From positions 41,157 through 105,156 of the forward strand of contig WBZZ01003110.1 of the NCBI GenBank assembly GCA_019918135.1: 64,000 bases of DNA, written 5' to 3'. The position numbers were made by a program, and so were the translations under genes. Source of the stretch: Paulinella micropora (lineage: Eukaryota > Cercozoa > Imbricatea > Euglyphida > Paulinellidae). Below are positions 1-9,513 of this stretch, in pieces (the first letter of the stretch is position 1; each line of letters opens with the position of its first letter). The notes below the pieces were generated by a model, which made no database searches, was not told the DNA's origin, and saw only the letters and a program-made list of their open reading frames with translations.

Positions 1-409
1 ACTAGACGGATGGAAGGATCGTTGGGGGGGGGGCCGGGCTAAAGAAAGGGAAAAAGAGAGAGAGAGAGGGGGGAATCGGAGCCGCGACGTAACATTTTCC
101 GGCGGGGGAAAATTTTCGTAAATTTTCTCCCCCCCGCCCGCCGGCGTTCCCCCAACAAAGAATGAAAGTTAAATCTACGATTGCTTGGCTGGCCCCCCCC
201 CCAAAAAAAACACCCGGCGCAGGCGTCGACAAATTCTAGAAAAGGACCGCTAGTTGCGGCCAAGGCACAGATTTTGTCGCAAGGTGCGGCACGTGATCAA
301 AAATCTATCAGTTGAAGAATGCTGGCAAGTTGGACAAGAGGTTTTTATTACACGGCGATTTAGGCGCTTTTTTTTGTTGCTCGCGGTCTGTTGATGCCGG
401 GGGGTGTGG
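1..409. other. intergenic, G/C homopolymer-rich
   Basis: No convincing gene is seen. The stretch holds runs of G (about 25-33), AG dinucleotides (53-66) and C (131-136, 195-202). It lies downstream of the leftward gene that ends at 410, so it may contain that gene's 3' end and the promoter of a gene beyond the left edge. Confidence 0.5.
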
Positions 410-997
410 CTAGGTACTTTGCACCAGCTCGAAATGACGCAGGCCGGCTTGTCGTGTTGGTACAACGACCAGCGCCAAAACTAGTGCCAACACAACCAGT
501 ATCACCACAGTGGCCAATAAGCGGGCAGAGTATTGAAAGTCGCTATAATGGTCCAGCCAGTCAGCCTTACTGAGCACTAGAGAAAAGAAGAGCATGGCCA
601 ACACAAAAATGAAAACCGCCAGGAAAAAGATCGCCATCTCGTCCCCGCGTCTTGCAAATTGTAGCCCGTCGATTTCGAAGCTTATTGGGTGACTGAGCTC
701 TTGCCCTGGAGGGCATTTCATTTTTCTCTGCGCCTTGAGACTAATGACGTTGTTTGGCTGGCTGTGCTTGTAGACGATGTCTACCTCGTCGACATGACCC
801 AACCTTTGTCTAGTAACAGAGGTTAGCCAGTAATGCTGGCCGTGCTGTTGGTTGCGCGGTTTGAGGTGTACAAAGGTCTTCCATTGTTTGTTGCAAGGCA
901 GGGCTAAGTTGCAACTGAGGACCTGGTTGCTGTCCTGGCACTGCATGGCCAGCGCGCTGGCAGCCAGCCACCACCACCACAGTGCGGCACGCATCAT
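410..997 (-). CDS. signal peptide plus two-TM membrane protein
   Basis: A 195-residue protein not recognised from any named family. Two adjacent ATGs (997 and 994) are possible starts. Residues 1-18 (MMRAALWWWWLAASALAM) look like a signal peptide. A lumenal or extracellular part of about 100 residues contains four cysteines (19, 28, 34 and 95 by rough count). Two hydrophobic segments follow, AIFFLAVFIFVLAMLFFSLVL and LLATVVILVVLALVLALVVV (the latter near the C terminus). The layout of signal, short Cys-containing ectodomain, TM, short loop, TM matches the gene at 11996, although the sequences are not obviously alike. A virion or host membrane protein is an inference. Confidence 0.8.
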   Translation of the reverse strand: MMRAALWWWWLAASALAMQCQDSNQVLSCNLALPCNKQWKTFVHLKPRNQQHGQHYWLTSVTRQRLGHVDEVDIVYKHSQPNNVISLKAQRKMKCPPGQELSHPISFEIDGLQFARRGDEMAIFFLAVFIFVLAMLFFSLVLSKADWLDHYSDFQYSARLLATVVILVVLALVLALVVVPTRQAGLRHFELVQST

Positions 998-1328
998 TTA
1001 AAGTCTTGGTTGACAATTTGTGGCAACTTCCGCCAAATCCCACGGCGTTCAAGGGCCGGATTCTTCCACCATTTTTTGTTAAGGGGACAATCCGCTCTCC
1101 GGCCCCCCCCCCGCACACCTCCGATCCTTTCCTTTCCCTCCCCCGGCCCGCCGCTTTCTTTTGGGTCGCACCCGGGGGAAAAGAGAACGGAGGGGGGGGG
1201 CGAAAAAATGGAAGCGGAGGAGGGCAGGGAAAACAAATTTCTTTTTGTTGTCCGCACACACAGTCTTTGGGGTGGTAAAAAGAAAGAAAGAAAGCAAAAA
1301 AGAAAGAAAACCAAAAGCAGGGGCCGAG
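998..1328. promoter_or_regulatory. divergent intergenic region with C and G tracts
   Basis: This 331-bp gap separates divergent starts at 997 and 1329. It contains a C run near 1105-1113, a G run near 1191-1199 and an A/G-rich leader (about 1276-1320) just before the right-hand start. Poly-G/C tracts followed by a purine-rich leader recur before many starts in this window, so a bidirectional promoter is inferred. Confidence 0.4.
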
Positions 1329-3575
1329 ATGATGTTAGTCCTTGCGCTGCTGTGGCCGGCGCTGGCCCGAGCCCTCTGCGCATATACGGGGACGACGACA
1401 GTCCCGGCGGAGCTGGGCGTGACGCTGGCGCAGGCACAGTCTTTCGTGCTGCCCTTCCTGCCGGAAACCCAGCCAGGGGCGGGGCGGCGGCGGCTCGCGG
1501 CAGGCTCGTTCCCGTACAACGTGGACTGGGGGGACTGCTCGCGTCTGTCGGGCTGCGACAACGCTTCGCCTTGCGCGCACACGTACGCCGCGGCGGGCTC
1601 GTACGTGGTGCGCCTGTTCGGCCAAGAAATCGTGGGCTGGAGCCTGGGCGGCTGGCTGGAACAGTACGGGGCACGAAACACCACGTGCACCGACCGCACG
1701 CTGCCGAGCGGCGCGCTCTGGAAGGACACGGACGACTGGAAATGCAGCACGTACATGGGAACCCCCGCCGCGTGCACCTGGACGAACTACCGCTTGTCAC
1801 GCAATGTCTACAACGGCCGGGAGGCCTGTTGCGTGTGCGGCGGCGGCGAGTCCGGCTACCGCAGCCTGCTGACGAGCATCGACGCTTGGGGCTCAATCCG
1901 CCTGCACACTACGAGCGGCCGGCACCTCAAGTACGGGCGGCTGGCCCGGGTCGCGCCGCTGCCGGCGTCTCCTGGTTTGTTGTCGCTGGCGCACTCGTTC
2001 GAGGACCTGGTGCTGCTAGGCAACGCCGGCCTCGACGTGTCCGCGCTGGACACGAGCCTCGTGACCGACGTGCGCTACGCCTTCAACCTGCAGCTGGGGC
2101 CCGGGCCGGTCGGCCTCGGGGCCTGGAACACGTCGGCCGTCGTACACGCCGATTGGGCGTTCCACGCGTGCGCGGGGCTCGCGCCTGACGCTTTGCCCTG
2201 GGACATACGCGCGCTGGCCAACGCTACCCGCATGTTCGCCTATACCCCGCTGTTCGACGCAGACCTGGCGGGCTGGCAGCTGGACGGACTCCAGCGCACG
2301 GACATGTTCCTGCACGCGTCGGCCTTTAGCGGGCGGGGGCTCGTGACGACGGGTGCGGACTGCTATGCGCTGTTCGGGCAGAGCCCCGCGGTAAGCCTGT
2401 GCGCGCGCGACGGGTCGGAATTCGTGTGGGACTTCATTCCGCTGCGGTCCCTAGACGGCAGCTCTCTGGGGCTCTATACCGACAAGGGCGGCGCGGACAA
2501 CACGTTCATCGAGGTGGACTGGGACAACGGCCTCGCGCCCGTGTCGTGCCGCATGCACGACCCGAACCGTATCTGTTCGCCGGCGCAGCCGCTGCCGGTA
2601 CGCGAAACGGCGTACGTGGTGCGGGTGAGGGGGCGCGTCGACGGGCTGTACAGCACGCACACTGCCAGGTACAACATTAATCTGCTGAACGTGCACGCGT
2701 GGGGTAACGTGAGCCTCGCCACGAACAACGGGCAGGCGCTGTTGGTGTGCTCGGGTTGTGACGGCGGTTACTCGTTGAACAAGCTGCGCTCGCTGCCCCA
2801 CGCGACCTCCCGGGTGCTAGGCAGAATCACGTCGTGCCGCAACCTCTTCAACCAGATGTTCGCGCTCACCGGCAACATCAGCGGCTGGGCCCTGCGGTGC
2901 ACGGGCAGCCTGGACTCGGCCTTCAATTCGCTGGCCGCGTTCAACCAGCCGCTGGCTGCGTGGGACGTGTCGGGGGTCACGTCCATGGTGGACACCCTGT
3001 ACGCGGCCGAGAGCTTCAACCAGCCGCTGGCGGGGTGGAACGTGAGCCAGGTCACGGACTTTACGGAGATGTTGGCTGAGACGTACGTCTTCAACCAGCC
3101 GCTGGCTGCTTGGGACATGCGCCGCGCCACGACGTTGACGTACATGTTCTACAACGCCCGTGCCTTCAACGGCGACGTGAGCGGCTGGAACGTGTCGGCG
3201 GTCGTGGACATGGGGTGGCTGTTTAACCGGGCCCGAAACTTCAACCAGCCGCTGGCCGGCTGGAACGTGAGCCAGGTCACCAACATGCGGAACATGTTTG
3301 CTTACGCGTCCAAGTTCAACCAGCCGTTGGCGGGCTGGAACGTGAACCGGGTGCCGGCCTCACAGCTGGGCGGGATGTTTACCGGCGCGTGCGACTTCGA
3401 CCAGGACCTGTCGAGCTGGTCCCTGGCAGTCACGTTCTCGGCCTGCAACGCGCTAGCATCGTCTTCGTGGCTCAACTACTCGCAGCTGCCCGCCGGCTGC
3501 CGGGCCTGGCCGTCGGGCGATTACGCGTGGAACACTGCGACCCGGGAGAGCTGCCGGGCCGCCGCGGCTGGCTAG
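1329..3575 (+). CDS. secreted BspA/DUF285-repeat surface protein (copy 1)
   Basis: A 748-residue protein. The start at 1329 (or 1332) is chosen because a clear signal peptide (MMLVLALLWPALARA) follows; the open frame upstream of it is low-complexity leader. Residues about 60-105 contain a PKD-like motif (VDWGDC ... HTYAAAGSYVV), and a second PKD-like segment lies in the middle (IEVDWDNG ... YVVRVRGRVDGL). The C-terminal third has about seven units of the BspA-type leucine-rich repeat (Pfam DUF285), for example FNQPLAGWNVSQVTNM. Many cysteines and N-glycosylation sequons fit a secreted or surface protein. Such repeats in other organisms serve in adhesion; a role in host contact is an inference. 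The next gene and the one at 51110 are paralogs. Confidence 0.9.
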   Translation: MMLVLALLWPALARALCAYTGTTTVPAELGVTLAQAQSFVLPFLPETQPGAGRRRLAAGSFPYNVDWGDCSRLSGCDNASPCAHTYAAAGSYVVRLFGQEIVGWSLGGWLEQYGARNTTCTDRTLPSGALWKDTDDWKCSTYMGTPAACTWTNYRLSRNVYNGREACCVCGGGESGYRSLLTSIDAWGSIRLHTTSGRHLKYGRLARVAPLPASPGLLSLAHSFEDLVLLGNAGLDVSALDTSLVTDVRYAFNLQLGPGPVGLGAWNTSAVVHADWAFHACAGLAPDALPWDIRALANATRMFAYTPLFDADLAGWQLDGLQRTDMFLHASAFSGRGLVTTGADCYALFGQSPAVSLCARDGSEFVWDFIPLRSLDGSSLGLYTDKGGADNTFIEVDWDNGLAPVSCRMHDPNRICSPAQPLPVRETAYVVRVRGRVDGLYSTHTARYNINLLNVHAWGNVSLATNNGQALLVCSGCDGGYSLNKLRSLPHATSRVLGRITSCRNLFNQMFALTGNISGWALRCTGSLDSAFNSLAAFNQPLAAWDVSGVTSMVDTLYAAESFNQPLAGWNVSQVTDFTEMLAETYVFNQPLAAWDMRRATTLTYMFYNARAFNGDVSGWNVSAVVDMGWLFNRARNFNQPLAGWNVSQVTNMRNMFAYASKFNQPLAGWNVNRVPASQLGGMFTGACDFDQDLSSWSLAVTFSACNALASSSWLNYSQLPAGCRAWPSGDYAWNTATRESCRAAAAG

Positions 3576-3916
3576 CGCTTCCCACGTTTTGCCACCACCT
3601 TAAAAACAGTATTTAAATACTAGAGCCCGACAAAGAAGAAGATTTTTTAAAAGAAAAAAAAAAACCGGGGAGGGTGGGGCCAGAAACGAAGCAACAACAA
3701 CAACAGAAACAGCCAACAACAGCAACAGCCAAAAGAAACCAAGAAAAAGAAGAAAAACACGCACACACAGGTTTAGGCAAAAGGGGGGCCCCCCCGTCTT
3801 TGACAGCGGGCCCCCCTCCCCGCGTTCCAAACACGAGACATTCCCCCCAAAAAAAGCCCCCAAGTTCTCTGGTAAAAATTGCCTTGTTCTTCCTTTCCAA
3901 CCAGCACTGGCCGGGG
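3576..3916. other. intergenic between tandem BspA paralogs
   Basis: The stretch has an AT-rich 3' end after the upstream gene (GTATTTAAATAC at about 3609-3620, a palindrome), a CAACAA-rich leader (3690-3740) and opposed runs of G and C (3783-3795, 3810-3817). No gene is seen. The CA/A-rich part probably forms the 5' leader of the gene at 3917. Confidence 0.5.
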
Positions 3917-5998
3917 ATGAGGATGCTGATGCTGAGGTTGTGGTGGCTGCTGGCGGTCAGCGCCCAGAAGCAAACGGCGAGTTTGGTGGTGGAGGTGTTT
4001 GCGGACAACACGACGTTCACCGTGCCGCAGAGCGCCGTGACTTACGTGCCCAAGAACAGCTTTTACTGGGCGTCGTGGGGCGACGGTTCTGCTAACCAAA
4101 AGTGCAGCTCGAGCGGCGAGACCGCGTGCGCGCACACGTTCGCGCGCGCCGGCCGCTACGCGCTGGCGCTGGACGGCCAGGTCGCGGGCTGGACGCACGC
4201 GGCCGCCGCCCCTTGGCGCGCCGCCGCCAACGGTACTGCCTGCACTAGCGACGCGAACTGGAGCGACACGCTCGGCCGCCGTTGTGACGATTACGCCGGG
4301 GGCGGCTTGGTGTGGTGCCGCGCCACGGTGCCGGCCCCGGGCCTGCGCGGGGTGGCCGAGGCGTGCTGCCCGTGCGGCGGCGGCACTAGGCTCGTGCCCG
4401 GGCTCGGGGCAACGCTGCGTGTCGTGACGAGCTGGGGCGGGATCGAGTGGCACCCTTCGGCCGGCTACCACCTGTGGGGCGCGGGGCTCGAGGCCGCGGC
4501 GGCGTTAGTAGCTTCGCTGCTGCCGCCGGGCACGACGTCGCTGCGCGCGTCGTGGTCTGGTCTGGCGCAATGGACAGCGGCTGTGGGCTTGGACGTGGGC
4601 CCGCTAGCGGTAGGGCAGGTCCAAGATTTGTCCTCGGCGTTCGACGGGTCGCCGACTGTCGTGCCGCTGGGCCTCGGCAATTGGAACACAGCGGCCGTCG
4701 TCAACGCGTCGGCCGCCTTCCGCGGCTCGCCGGGACAGTTGGCCGGGGTGGGCGGCTGGCGCACGGGGTCGCTGGTGGACGTGTCGGCCATGTTCGCCGA
4801 CGCGGTTGACTTCAACGAGGACATCAGCGCTTGGAACGTGAGCCGCGTGGCGTACGTGAGCGGCTTCCTCGTAAATACCTCTTCGTTCCGCGCGAGCCTG
4901 CGCTCGTGGTCGACAATCAAACTGGCGCTTGGGTCCGTGGAGTGCTCCGGGGTGCTGGCTGGGTCTGCGCTGGCCGAGCCCGACCGCCCGCCCTTCTGCC
5001 GCCGCGAGTTTCGCGCCGAGTTCTCGGTGTGGCGCGACCCCCCGCCCCTGCGCTTGCTGCTGCTGCGGGAGCCGGTTGTGGCGGCGCACGAGTTCCAGAT
5101 CGACTTTGGCGACAATGGTGGCTTCGTGAACTGCTCGCAGGCGGCGGCGGCGCCGGACTGCGCGCCGCCGCGGGGGTACACGGCCCGGACGCCCACGCCG
5201 GTGGTCGTGACGATCCGCGGGCGCGTGGACGGCCTCTTGTCGTTGGGCGGCAGCAGCTCGCACCTGGCGCCCCTGCGCGTGCTGTCGTGGGGCAACGTGA
5301 GCCTCGTGACCAGCAACTCGAGCGCCTGGCGGGCGTTTGCGGGCACGCCGCCGCGTTCGCCGGTGAACAACGCGCTGCTGAGCGCGTCAGGGGGGCATCC
5401 GTTCTACCTGTCGCAGCTGTCGTACCTGGCGCCCGTGCGGGGCACGCTGGCGCTGGCGCGCGTCGACAGCTGGGCGTACGTGTTGTTCGGCGCCTATATC
5501 TTGACGGGCGACCTGCGCGACTGGGGGGCTGCTGGAGTGTCGGGCAGCCTGGCGTACTTCTGCAGCGGCTGTACCACGTTCAACCAGCCGCTGGCGGACT
5601 GGAACACATCGGCGGTGACGAACCTGAGCGGGGCCTTCGCGGGCGCGAGGCTGTTCAACCAGCCGCTGGCGGCCTGGAACCTGTCGGGTGTCCGGGACCT
5701 GACGGCCGCCTTCAACCTGGCCGAGAGCTTCAACCAGCCCTTGGCGGCCTGGGACACGTCGCGCGTGACGAGCCTGGACCAAGTGTTCCGGGGCGCACGG
5801 CGCTTTAACCAGACGGTGGCCGCGTGGAACACGTCGGCCGTGACCAGCGCCCGCCTGGCCTTCAGCGGGGCGTGCCTGGCGCCCCAGAATTTGAGCGCGT
5901 GGGCCGCGGTGCTGCCCGCGTGGCAATGTACCGAGTGGCTGGAGTTGTCGTGCCGGAAACGGGCCGACTGGCTGCCTGCCTCCTGCCGCGGCGTGTAG
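3917..5998 (+). CDS. secreted BspA/DUF285-repeat surface protein (copy 2)
   Basis: A 693-residue paralog of the preceding gene with the same order of parts. There is a signal peptide (MRMLMLRLWWLLAVSA), a PKD-like motif with ASWGDGS and HTFARAGRYAL, a Cys-rich segment ending CCPCGGG (copy 1 has CCVCGGG), a second PKD-like part (FQIDFGDNGG ... VVVTIRGRVDGL), and at least four DUF285 units near the C terminus (FNQPLADWNTSAVTNL and similar). The start at 3917 is the first ATG directly before the signal peptide. The tandem order suggests a local duplication. Two ATG-proximal Met residues (M1, M3) make the exact start uncertain by a few codons. Function at the cell or virion surface is inferred. 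Confidence 0.9.
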   Translation: MRMLMLRLWWLLAVSAQKQTASLVVEVFADNTTFTVPQSAVTYVPKNSFYWASWGDGSANQKCSSSGETACAHTFARAGRYALALDGQVAGWTHAAAAPWRAAANGTACTSDANWSDTLGRRCDDYAGGGLVWCRATVPAPGLRGVAEACCPCGGGTRLVPGLGATLRVVTSWGGIEWHPSAGYHLWGAGLEAAAALVASLLPPGTTSLRASWSGLAQWTAAVGLDVGPLAVGQVQDLSSAFDGSPTVVPLGLGNWNTAAVVNASAAFRGSPGQLAGVGGWRTGSLVDVSAMFADAVDFNEDISAWNVSRVAYVSGFLVNTSSFRASLRSWSTIKLALGSVECSGVLAGSALAEPDRPPFCRREFRAEFSVWRDPPPLRLLLLREPVVAAHEFQIDFGDNGGFVNCSQAAAAPDCAPPRGYTARTPTPVVVTIRGRVDGLLSLGGSSSHLAPLRVLSWGNVSLVTSNSSAWRAFAGTPPRSPVNNALLSASGGHPFYLSQLSYLAPVRGTLALARVDSWAYVLFGAYILTGDLRDWGAAGVSGSLAYFCSGCTTFNQPLADWNTSAVTNLSGAFAGARLFNQPLAAWNLSGVRDLTAAFNLAESFNQPLAAWDTSRVTSLDQVFRGARRFNQTVAAWNTSAVTSARLAFSGACLAPQNLSAWAAVLPAWQCTEWLELSCRKRADWLPASCRGV

Positions 5999-6239
5999 CC
6001 ACACTCCGCAAGCCAGCAAGGAAGGGCGAATATTAATAAATTGGCATTACTGATCCTTTTGCGACGGCGATTGCGATGTACAGTATTTAAAAAAAAATCA
6101 AACAAAAAAAAGGAAGAGGAGGAAAGAAAACACACCCCATTCTCTTTTTAGTGCCGGATACTAGCCTAAGTACTCCTTTTGTTTTTTTGAAATTAGTATT
6201 GCTCCGAATCCCGCAGGCCTCAACCAAGCGCTGCTGGAC
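5999..6239. terminator. convergent gene boundary, AT-rich
   Basis: This is a convergent 240-bp gap. It contains ATTAATAAA soon after the stop of the upstream gene (about 6031-6039) and poly-A/poly-T stretches that would serve as 3' ends on both strands. Confidence 0.4.
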
Positions 6240-7217
6240 TCAAGGCTTGTCTTTTTTGCACCTGGGACAGACGGTCTTAATTGTCCCCAACTTGTCAGCA
6301 CACACCTTGGTGAACATCCCGTAGCTGGCATACTCCTCGATACACCGTTTGATCGACTCCTCCAGATTCTCGGTCGTCATGTTGCCGAAGCTTGTGTGCG
6401 CAAATTCTGCTAGCTTATTCGCTTTATCGTCTTCGAGGTTCAAAGACACAGAGCATCCATAGTCTGCGCTTGTATCTACTCTGATGTATGCAAGCAGCAC
6501 TGGAGAGAAAAGCCTCTTAAACTCGTCATTGAATTCTTTGACGGGCCTGTCAAAAAAGTATCCATCCTCTAGCTTGTACTGTCGGCTAAGGTTTTTGGCC
6601 TCGGCCTCGAATCTCCTCTCCATTTCTGGCAGGTCTGTCGGGCTCGCGTGTTTTTTGGCAGTTTGTCGAGGTCTCGCTGCCTTGGCCTCCATTGTTTTCT
6701 CGACGGTCTTGATTGTTTTCAACCTCTTACACACACTGGTGAACATCTCAAAGCTAGCAAACTCCTTGATACACCTCTTGATCGCGTTCTCCAGCCCCTC
6801 GTCGTTGGTCGAAACCATGCTGCCAAAATCTTTGCCTGCAAACTGTGCTGTGCGTTGAATGCCATCGCGTGTGAGGTACAAAGACACTTTGGACCCCCAT
6901 TCTGCGTCTGCGTATGCGGCGATGTACGCGTACAGCCCTGGAAAGAGAGGGAAAAGCAACTTAAACGCGACATTGAATTCCTGGACGGGCATTTTGACAT
7001 CCTCACCTAGTGTATAGCTTTGGCTAAGGCTTTTTGCCCCGGTCTCGAATTTCTTCTTGGCTTCCTGGCTGAAAGTTGCCAGTTCTTTCGACACTCCCGC
7101 TAGCGTCGCGAAGTCTGTTTTAGCTAGGAATTCTGACAATGTGTCATTCAGTACGTCATCAGGCATTATGTCAGTAAGAGGGTTGGGGCCTCCCTTGCCT
7201 GGTCTGGAAGCGCTCAT
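6240..7217 (-). CDS. F-box-like protein with two internal repeats
   Basis: A 325-residue protein. The start at 7217 is chosen because the open frame upstream is low-complexity leader. The N-terminal part (NPLTDIMPDDVLNDTLSEFLAKTDFATLAGVSKELATF) resembles an F-box (leucine-rich helix, then L..VSK.L). It is followed by two related segments of about 115 residues, each running from F(E)..AK.LS..Y through V.EFN..FK.LF to IKRCI.E.AS..MFT.VC. The last residues carry CPRCKK, a possible metal-binding pair. F-box proteins recruit substrates to SCF ubiquitin ligases; that role here is an inference. The start is preceded by an AT-rich stretch and then a C tract (about 7330-7339). Confidence 0.65.
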   Translation of the reverse strand: MSASRPGKGGPNPLTDIMPDDVLNDTLSEFLAKTDFATLAGVSKELATFSQEAKKKFETGAKSLSQSYTLGEDVKMPVQEFNVAFKLLFPLFPGLYAYIAAYADAEWGSKVSLYLTRDGIQRTAQFAGKDFGSMVSTNDEGLENAIKRCIKEFASFEMFTSVCKRLKTIKTVEKTMEAKAARPRQTAKKHASPTDLPEMERRFEAEAKNLSRQYKLEDGYFFDRPVKEFNDEFKRLFSPVLLAYIRVDTSADYGCSVSLNLEDDKANKLAEFAHTSFGNMTTENLEESIKRCIEEYASYGMFTKVCADKLGTIKTVCPRCKKDKP

Positions 7218-7509
7218 GGCTAAGCGAGACTTGCCAATTAGTTGTTTCTTTAGGTATAAGTTTTTTTTTTCTTTCTTCGCCTGCTTTTGTTTTTTACAAA
7301 TAGAGAAAAGAAAAACATGGTCGCGGCTTCCCCCCCCCCTTCTCTCCGAGGCCGCTCCCCCCCCACGCCCTTCCTCTCTCTCCAAATCCTGCTCGCGCTC
7401 TCTCTCTCTCTCATGTCTTGCCGGCGGAAAAAAAAGTGGGGAGGGGGGAGGAATTGGAGCCACGGAGTAGTTGGATCTTCTTTTGGTTTAAGAGTAAAAA
7501 AAGCGCCAA

Positions 7510-8319
7510 ATGGAAAACCAGGCCGACTGGGCCGTGTTTGTGTATGAAACACAGAAAGAAGCCTGGGAAACGTTGGTGGCCGGCAAGCGGACACCTTGCG
7601 AGCACAAGAAATTGGCTTTCATCGCGGGCGCCATTTGCAGCGCGCCAGTCAACATCTTCAATGCGCGTCTGCCTTCCGGACCTCTTTGGAAAAACGCCGA
7701 ATTCAGGTCCTTTCTTAGCAACAAGCTGGGACTTACCAAAGAGGCGGCAAGCACGCAGGATAACGATACCGAAAAGACGCTGCGCACGTATTTCGACGAG
7801 GGCCTCAAGGTCAACGCCCACCTAGAGTGGCAAGGCCACTGTCGTGCCCGGCAGTGCGATCTGAAACCGTGGTGGTATGTGCGGGAGGCTTTCTCAGACA
7901 AAAAGTGGTTCTCAGTTCACGTCAAAAATTTCTTCGGTAGCTCTGCCACTGTCCGCAACGACATCGCCTGGCTGGCCCACCACTCCCCACAAGTCCTGAG
8001 CTGGGCCGAACGGCTGTGTGTGCCGATGTACCATACTTATCTGGCTTGCTACAAGGTCTGGAGCGAGCCGCAAGACGACGGCAAGCTCTTTGCGTGGATT
8101 CGTAAGTATGCCTCGGAGATCGGCGAGGGTGGCTCTGGGTACGAGACCGGCAAGGATTGGAGTACTCTAAACCTCGACCTGCGCATGCTAGAATTTGTGC
8201 AAGAACGAACTCTGCTGGCACAACAGCACTGGCCGCCCCGAGGGCCGGCCGAGGTCGACGCCTTTCTGGCGCGTTTGCGGCAGGAAATCGAAGAGGCAAA
8301 GACTCGTCCAAAGGGTTGA
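7510..8319 (+). CDS. hypothetical protein
   Basis: A 269-residue, mostly helical, soluble protein rich in Trp, starting MENQADWAVFVYETQKEAWE at an ATG directly after a purine-rich leader with G tracts (7439-7450). I do not recognise a family. No signal peptide or membrane segment is visible. The C terminus (EVDAFLARLRQEIEEAKTRPKG) looks like a charged helix. The codon pattern and length argue for a real gene. It is divergent from the F-box-like gene and convergent with the nuclease gene. Confidence 0.75.
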   Translation: MENQADWAVFVYETQKEAWETLVAGKRTPCEHKKLAFIAGAICSAPVNIFNARLPSGPLWKNAEFRSFLSNKLGLTKEAASTQDNDTEKTLRTYFDEGLKVNAHLEWQGHCRARQCDLKPWWYVREAFSDKKWFSVHVKNFFGSSATVRNDIAWLAHHSPQVLSWAERLCVPMYHTYLACYKVWSEPQDDGKLFAWIRKYASEIGEGGSGYETGKDWSTLNLDLRMLEFVQERTLLAQQHWPPRGPAEVDAFLARLRQEIEEAKTRPKG

Positions 8320-8383
8320 GAAGGGCTTGCCCCCCTCCCGCGAAAAAATGTTATTAAAAGAAATTAGGGCCTTGTTTGTGTTT

Positions 8384-9513
8384 TTAATGAGAGATGCCGA
8401 GCTTCGGGTCTAACGGGGCAGCCCCAGGCCGCAGCTGTACCTTCGTGGCGTCGCGTATCTCCTGGCACAGCGCGGGCCAGCCCGCACGCCACTCGGGGTC
8501 AGCGGGTTTGTGCTGGCCGACGTCGCGCCCCGCCAACAGGTCCACGTAGTCCAGGTGCGTTTGCACAGAACTTGGGTCGCTGGACGGTGCCGCCGCCAGC
8601 CAGTCCGTCACGGCCTGGGTGTGCAGCCGCGCCAGATTATGCCGCCGGATCGCCAGGCACTGCAGCGCCTTCGACCTCAGGTCCGGCACGTCATGGAGCT
8701 CGAAGTCCCGCTGGTTCGGGTGGAAACACGCCAGGAACGCGCCTGCGACACGTCGGCCCGTCTGCCACTGCACCAAGATCTTGTACAGATTTATCTGCAT
8801 GGCATATTTCCAGTAGTTTGAATTTAACATATCCGCGCAGACCCTGAGCCCCGTCTCCCCGCGCCGGAACGGTTCCTTCCGTATCTTTTTCGATCGCTTC
8901 CAGTCACACAGAATTAGGCAATTCGTCTTGGGGCAGACGAACAACATGTCGCACGAGCCCGCCAGGAGGTGTTTGCGCGAGAAGAGCAGCAGCTCTGTGC
9001 GCCAGGGGATCCAGCCGCGCGCCAGGACAATGCGGCGATGAAAGCGCCAAAACTGTTCAAACTCCGGACCAAGACGATGCGGCGCCAGCTCGGGCACTGC
9101 TGGCTCCACGCTGTTGTAGAAGTACCTACAAACAAAGCCAAGCGGGCTTCTTGTATCAGCAAAAAAAGCAACGACAAGCAGAAAAAGGAACAGTACTCGA
9201 CGTAGGCATGAAAGCGGGTCCCATCGTCTCGGCCCGCGTCCCACTCTTTGGCGATTTCTTCGGTGCTACATTTGCGGCGCGAGGCCACGCTGCGCAGGGC
9301 AGCCTCTTGGGGGAAGGGCGGGAAGAAGGAGCCGTACAGCGACGACACGCTGCCCGGCAGAGGCAGCCAGCGGTCGCCGGGCAGCGCCAGCTGGTAGACG
9401 TGAGGGCCCGCGTCGAACGAAATTTGGCCGTCGGTCGGCAGCTTGTTGAGTCGTGCGAGGACGTCCGCCTCTTCTCGGTTGGCTGCCAGGAAGCTGTCCA
9501 GCCGCGTCCACAT
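8384..9513 (-). CDS. PD-(D/E)XK nuclease, spliced (two exons)
   Basis: The exons are 9513-9197 and 9125-8384, together 352 residues. The two halves lie in different frames and join exactly, in phase, when a 71-nt GT...AG intron (9196-9126) is removed. The start at 9513 follows a C/G-tract leader. The fold signature is visible: G(T/R)xHAYVEYF helix in exon 1 end, a glutamate in WRTELLLF, then GSCDMLF, about ten residues, and LILCDWKRSK, the D...(D/E)xK core of the PD-(D/E)XK nuclease superfamily (RecB/Cas4/YqaJ-type). Such enzymes process DNA ends in recombination or repair; the substrate here is unknown. Spliceosomal introns in a viral gene imply nuclear transcription. Confidence 0.8.
9126..9196 (-). 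other. spliceosomal intron in the nuclease gene
   Basis: On the minus strand the intron begins GTACTG and ends in a pyrimidine-rich tract with TTTGTAG. Removing 71 nt joins exon 1 in phase 2 to exon 2. The nuclease helix containing HAYVE is then continuous with the catalytic half. Confidence 0.8.

Noticed and set aside
1161..1328. N-terminal extension of BspA copy 1 from 1161
   Set aside because: It is lysine/arginine-rich leader sequence over G and A tracts, and a signal peptide starts only at 1329.
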